From NCBI GenBank assembly GCA_019454985.1, contig JACFNF010000020.1, positions 1 through 41,099 on the forward strand: a stretch of DNA of 41,099 bases. Direction: 5' to 3'. Position 1 is the first letter of the stretch; each line of letters opens with the position of its first letter. The notes under the pieces are model-generated. The model searched no databases. It saw only the letters and a list, made by a program, of their open reading frames with translations, and was not told the DNA's origin. The position numbers and the translations under genes are program-made. Shown piece by piece: positions 41,094 to 41,099 of this stretch. This DNA comes from Bacteroidales bacterium (GTDB lineage: Bacteria; Bacteroidota; Bacteroidia; Bacteroidales; F082).

Positions 41094-41099
41094 CGTGTT

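Overview
The window is a gene-dense chromosomal segment of a Bacteroidetes bacterium, most likely in or near the order Bacteroidales. Four things point there. Promoters carry the phylum's -7 box TAnnTTTG, several with a TTTG -33 box 18-21 bases upstream. Good Shine-Dalgarno sequences are not evident. Type IX secretion (T9SS) features recur: a PorZ-like protein and cargo with C-terminal sorting domains. RprX/RprY, an S46 dipeptidyl-peptidase and an M28-type glutaminyl cyclase are also typical of the phylum. No rRNA, tRNA or CRISPR array was seen.

Layout, left to right. (1) 1-3628: a dispersed intergenic repeat and a REP-like hairpin, then glyS (-) divergent from an orphan TolC-type efflux gene. 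(2) 3651-8345: a TPR sensor-like membrane protein (-), then an operon yicC-gmk-(MDR oxidoreductase)-nadD closed by a modest terminator. (3) 8402-14846: alpha/beta hydrolase, small beta-barrel protein, porZ-recO (ATGA overlap), nitroreductase, HEAT-like protein and rlmH. (4) 14815-19130 (-): topA, an arginase-fold protein lacking half of its metal ligands, and an RNase H whose end overlaps rlmH antisense. (5) 19259-24208: a Cys-rich DUF5714 protein and a T9SS-sorted S41 protease (+), facing an operon MntP-like membrane protein / T9SS-sorted endonuclease I / QueD-family enzyme (-). (6) 24331-29900: a second copy of the repeat, kbl, a shared terminator, glutaminyl cyclase, nitroreductase, PHP phosphatase, acpS and exonuclease III. 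(7) 30032-35084: ClC chloride transporter, then rprX-rprY-methyltransferase (-). (8) 35171-37286: a candidate small RNA with its own promoter and a strong terminator, then pgi and a small lipoprotein. (9) 37300-41099: a DPP7-type peptidase, an AT-rich gene-poor stretch, a tyrosine recombinase (-), and a good promoter pointing out of the right edge.

A theme is the cell envelope and secretion. PorZ belongs to the T9SS attachment machinery, the S41 protease and endonuclease I look like its cargo, and the glutaminyl cyclase can cap exported proteins whose mature N-terminus is Gln, a residue that recurs at +1 in signal peptides here. The most interesting unexplained items are the small RNA upstream of pgi, the MntP-like protein with both signature Asp residues replaced by Asn, the arginase-like protein without a complete metal site, two genes whose promoter geometry suggests leaderless mRNAs, and the dispersed intergenic repeat.
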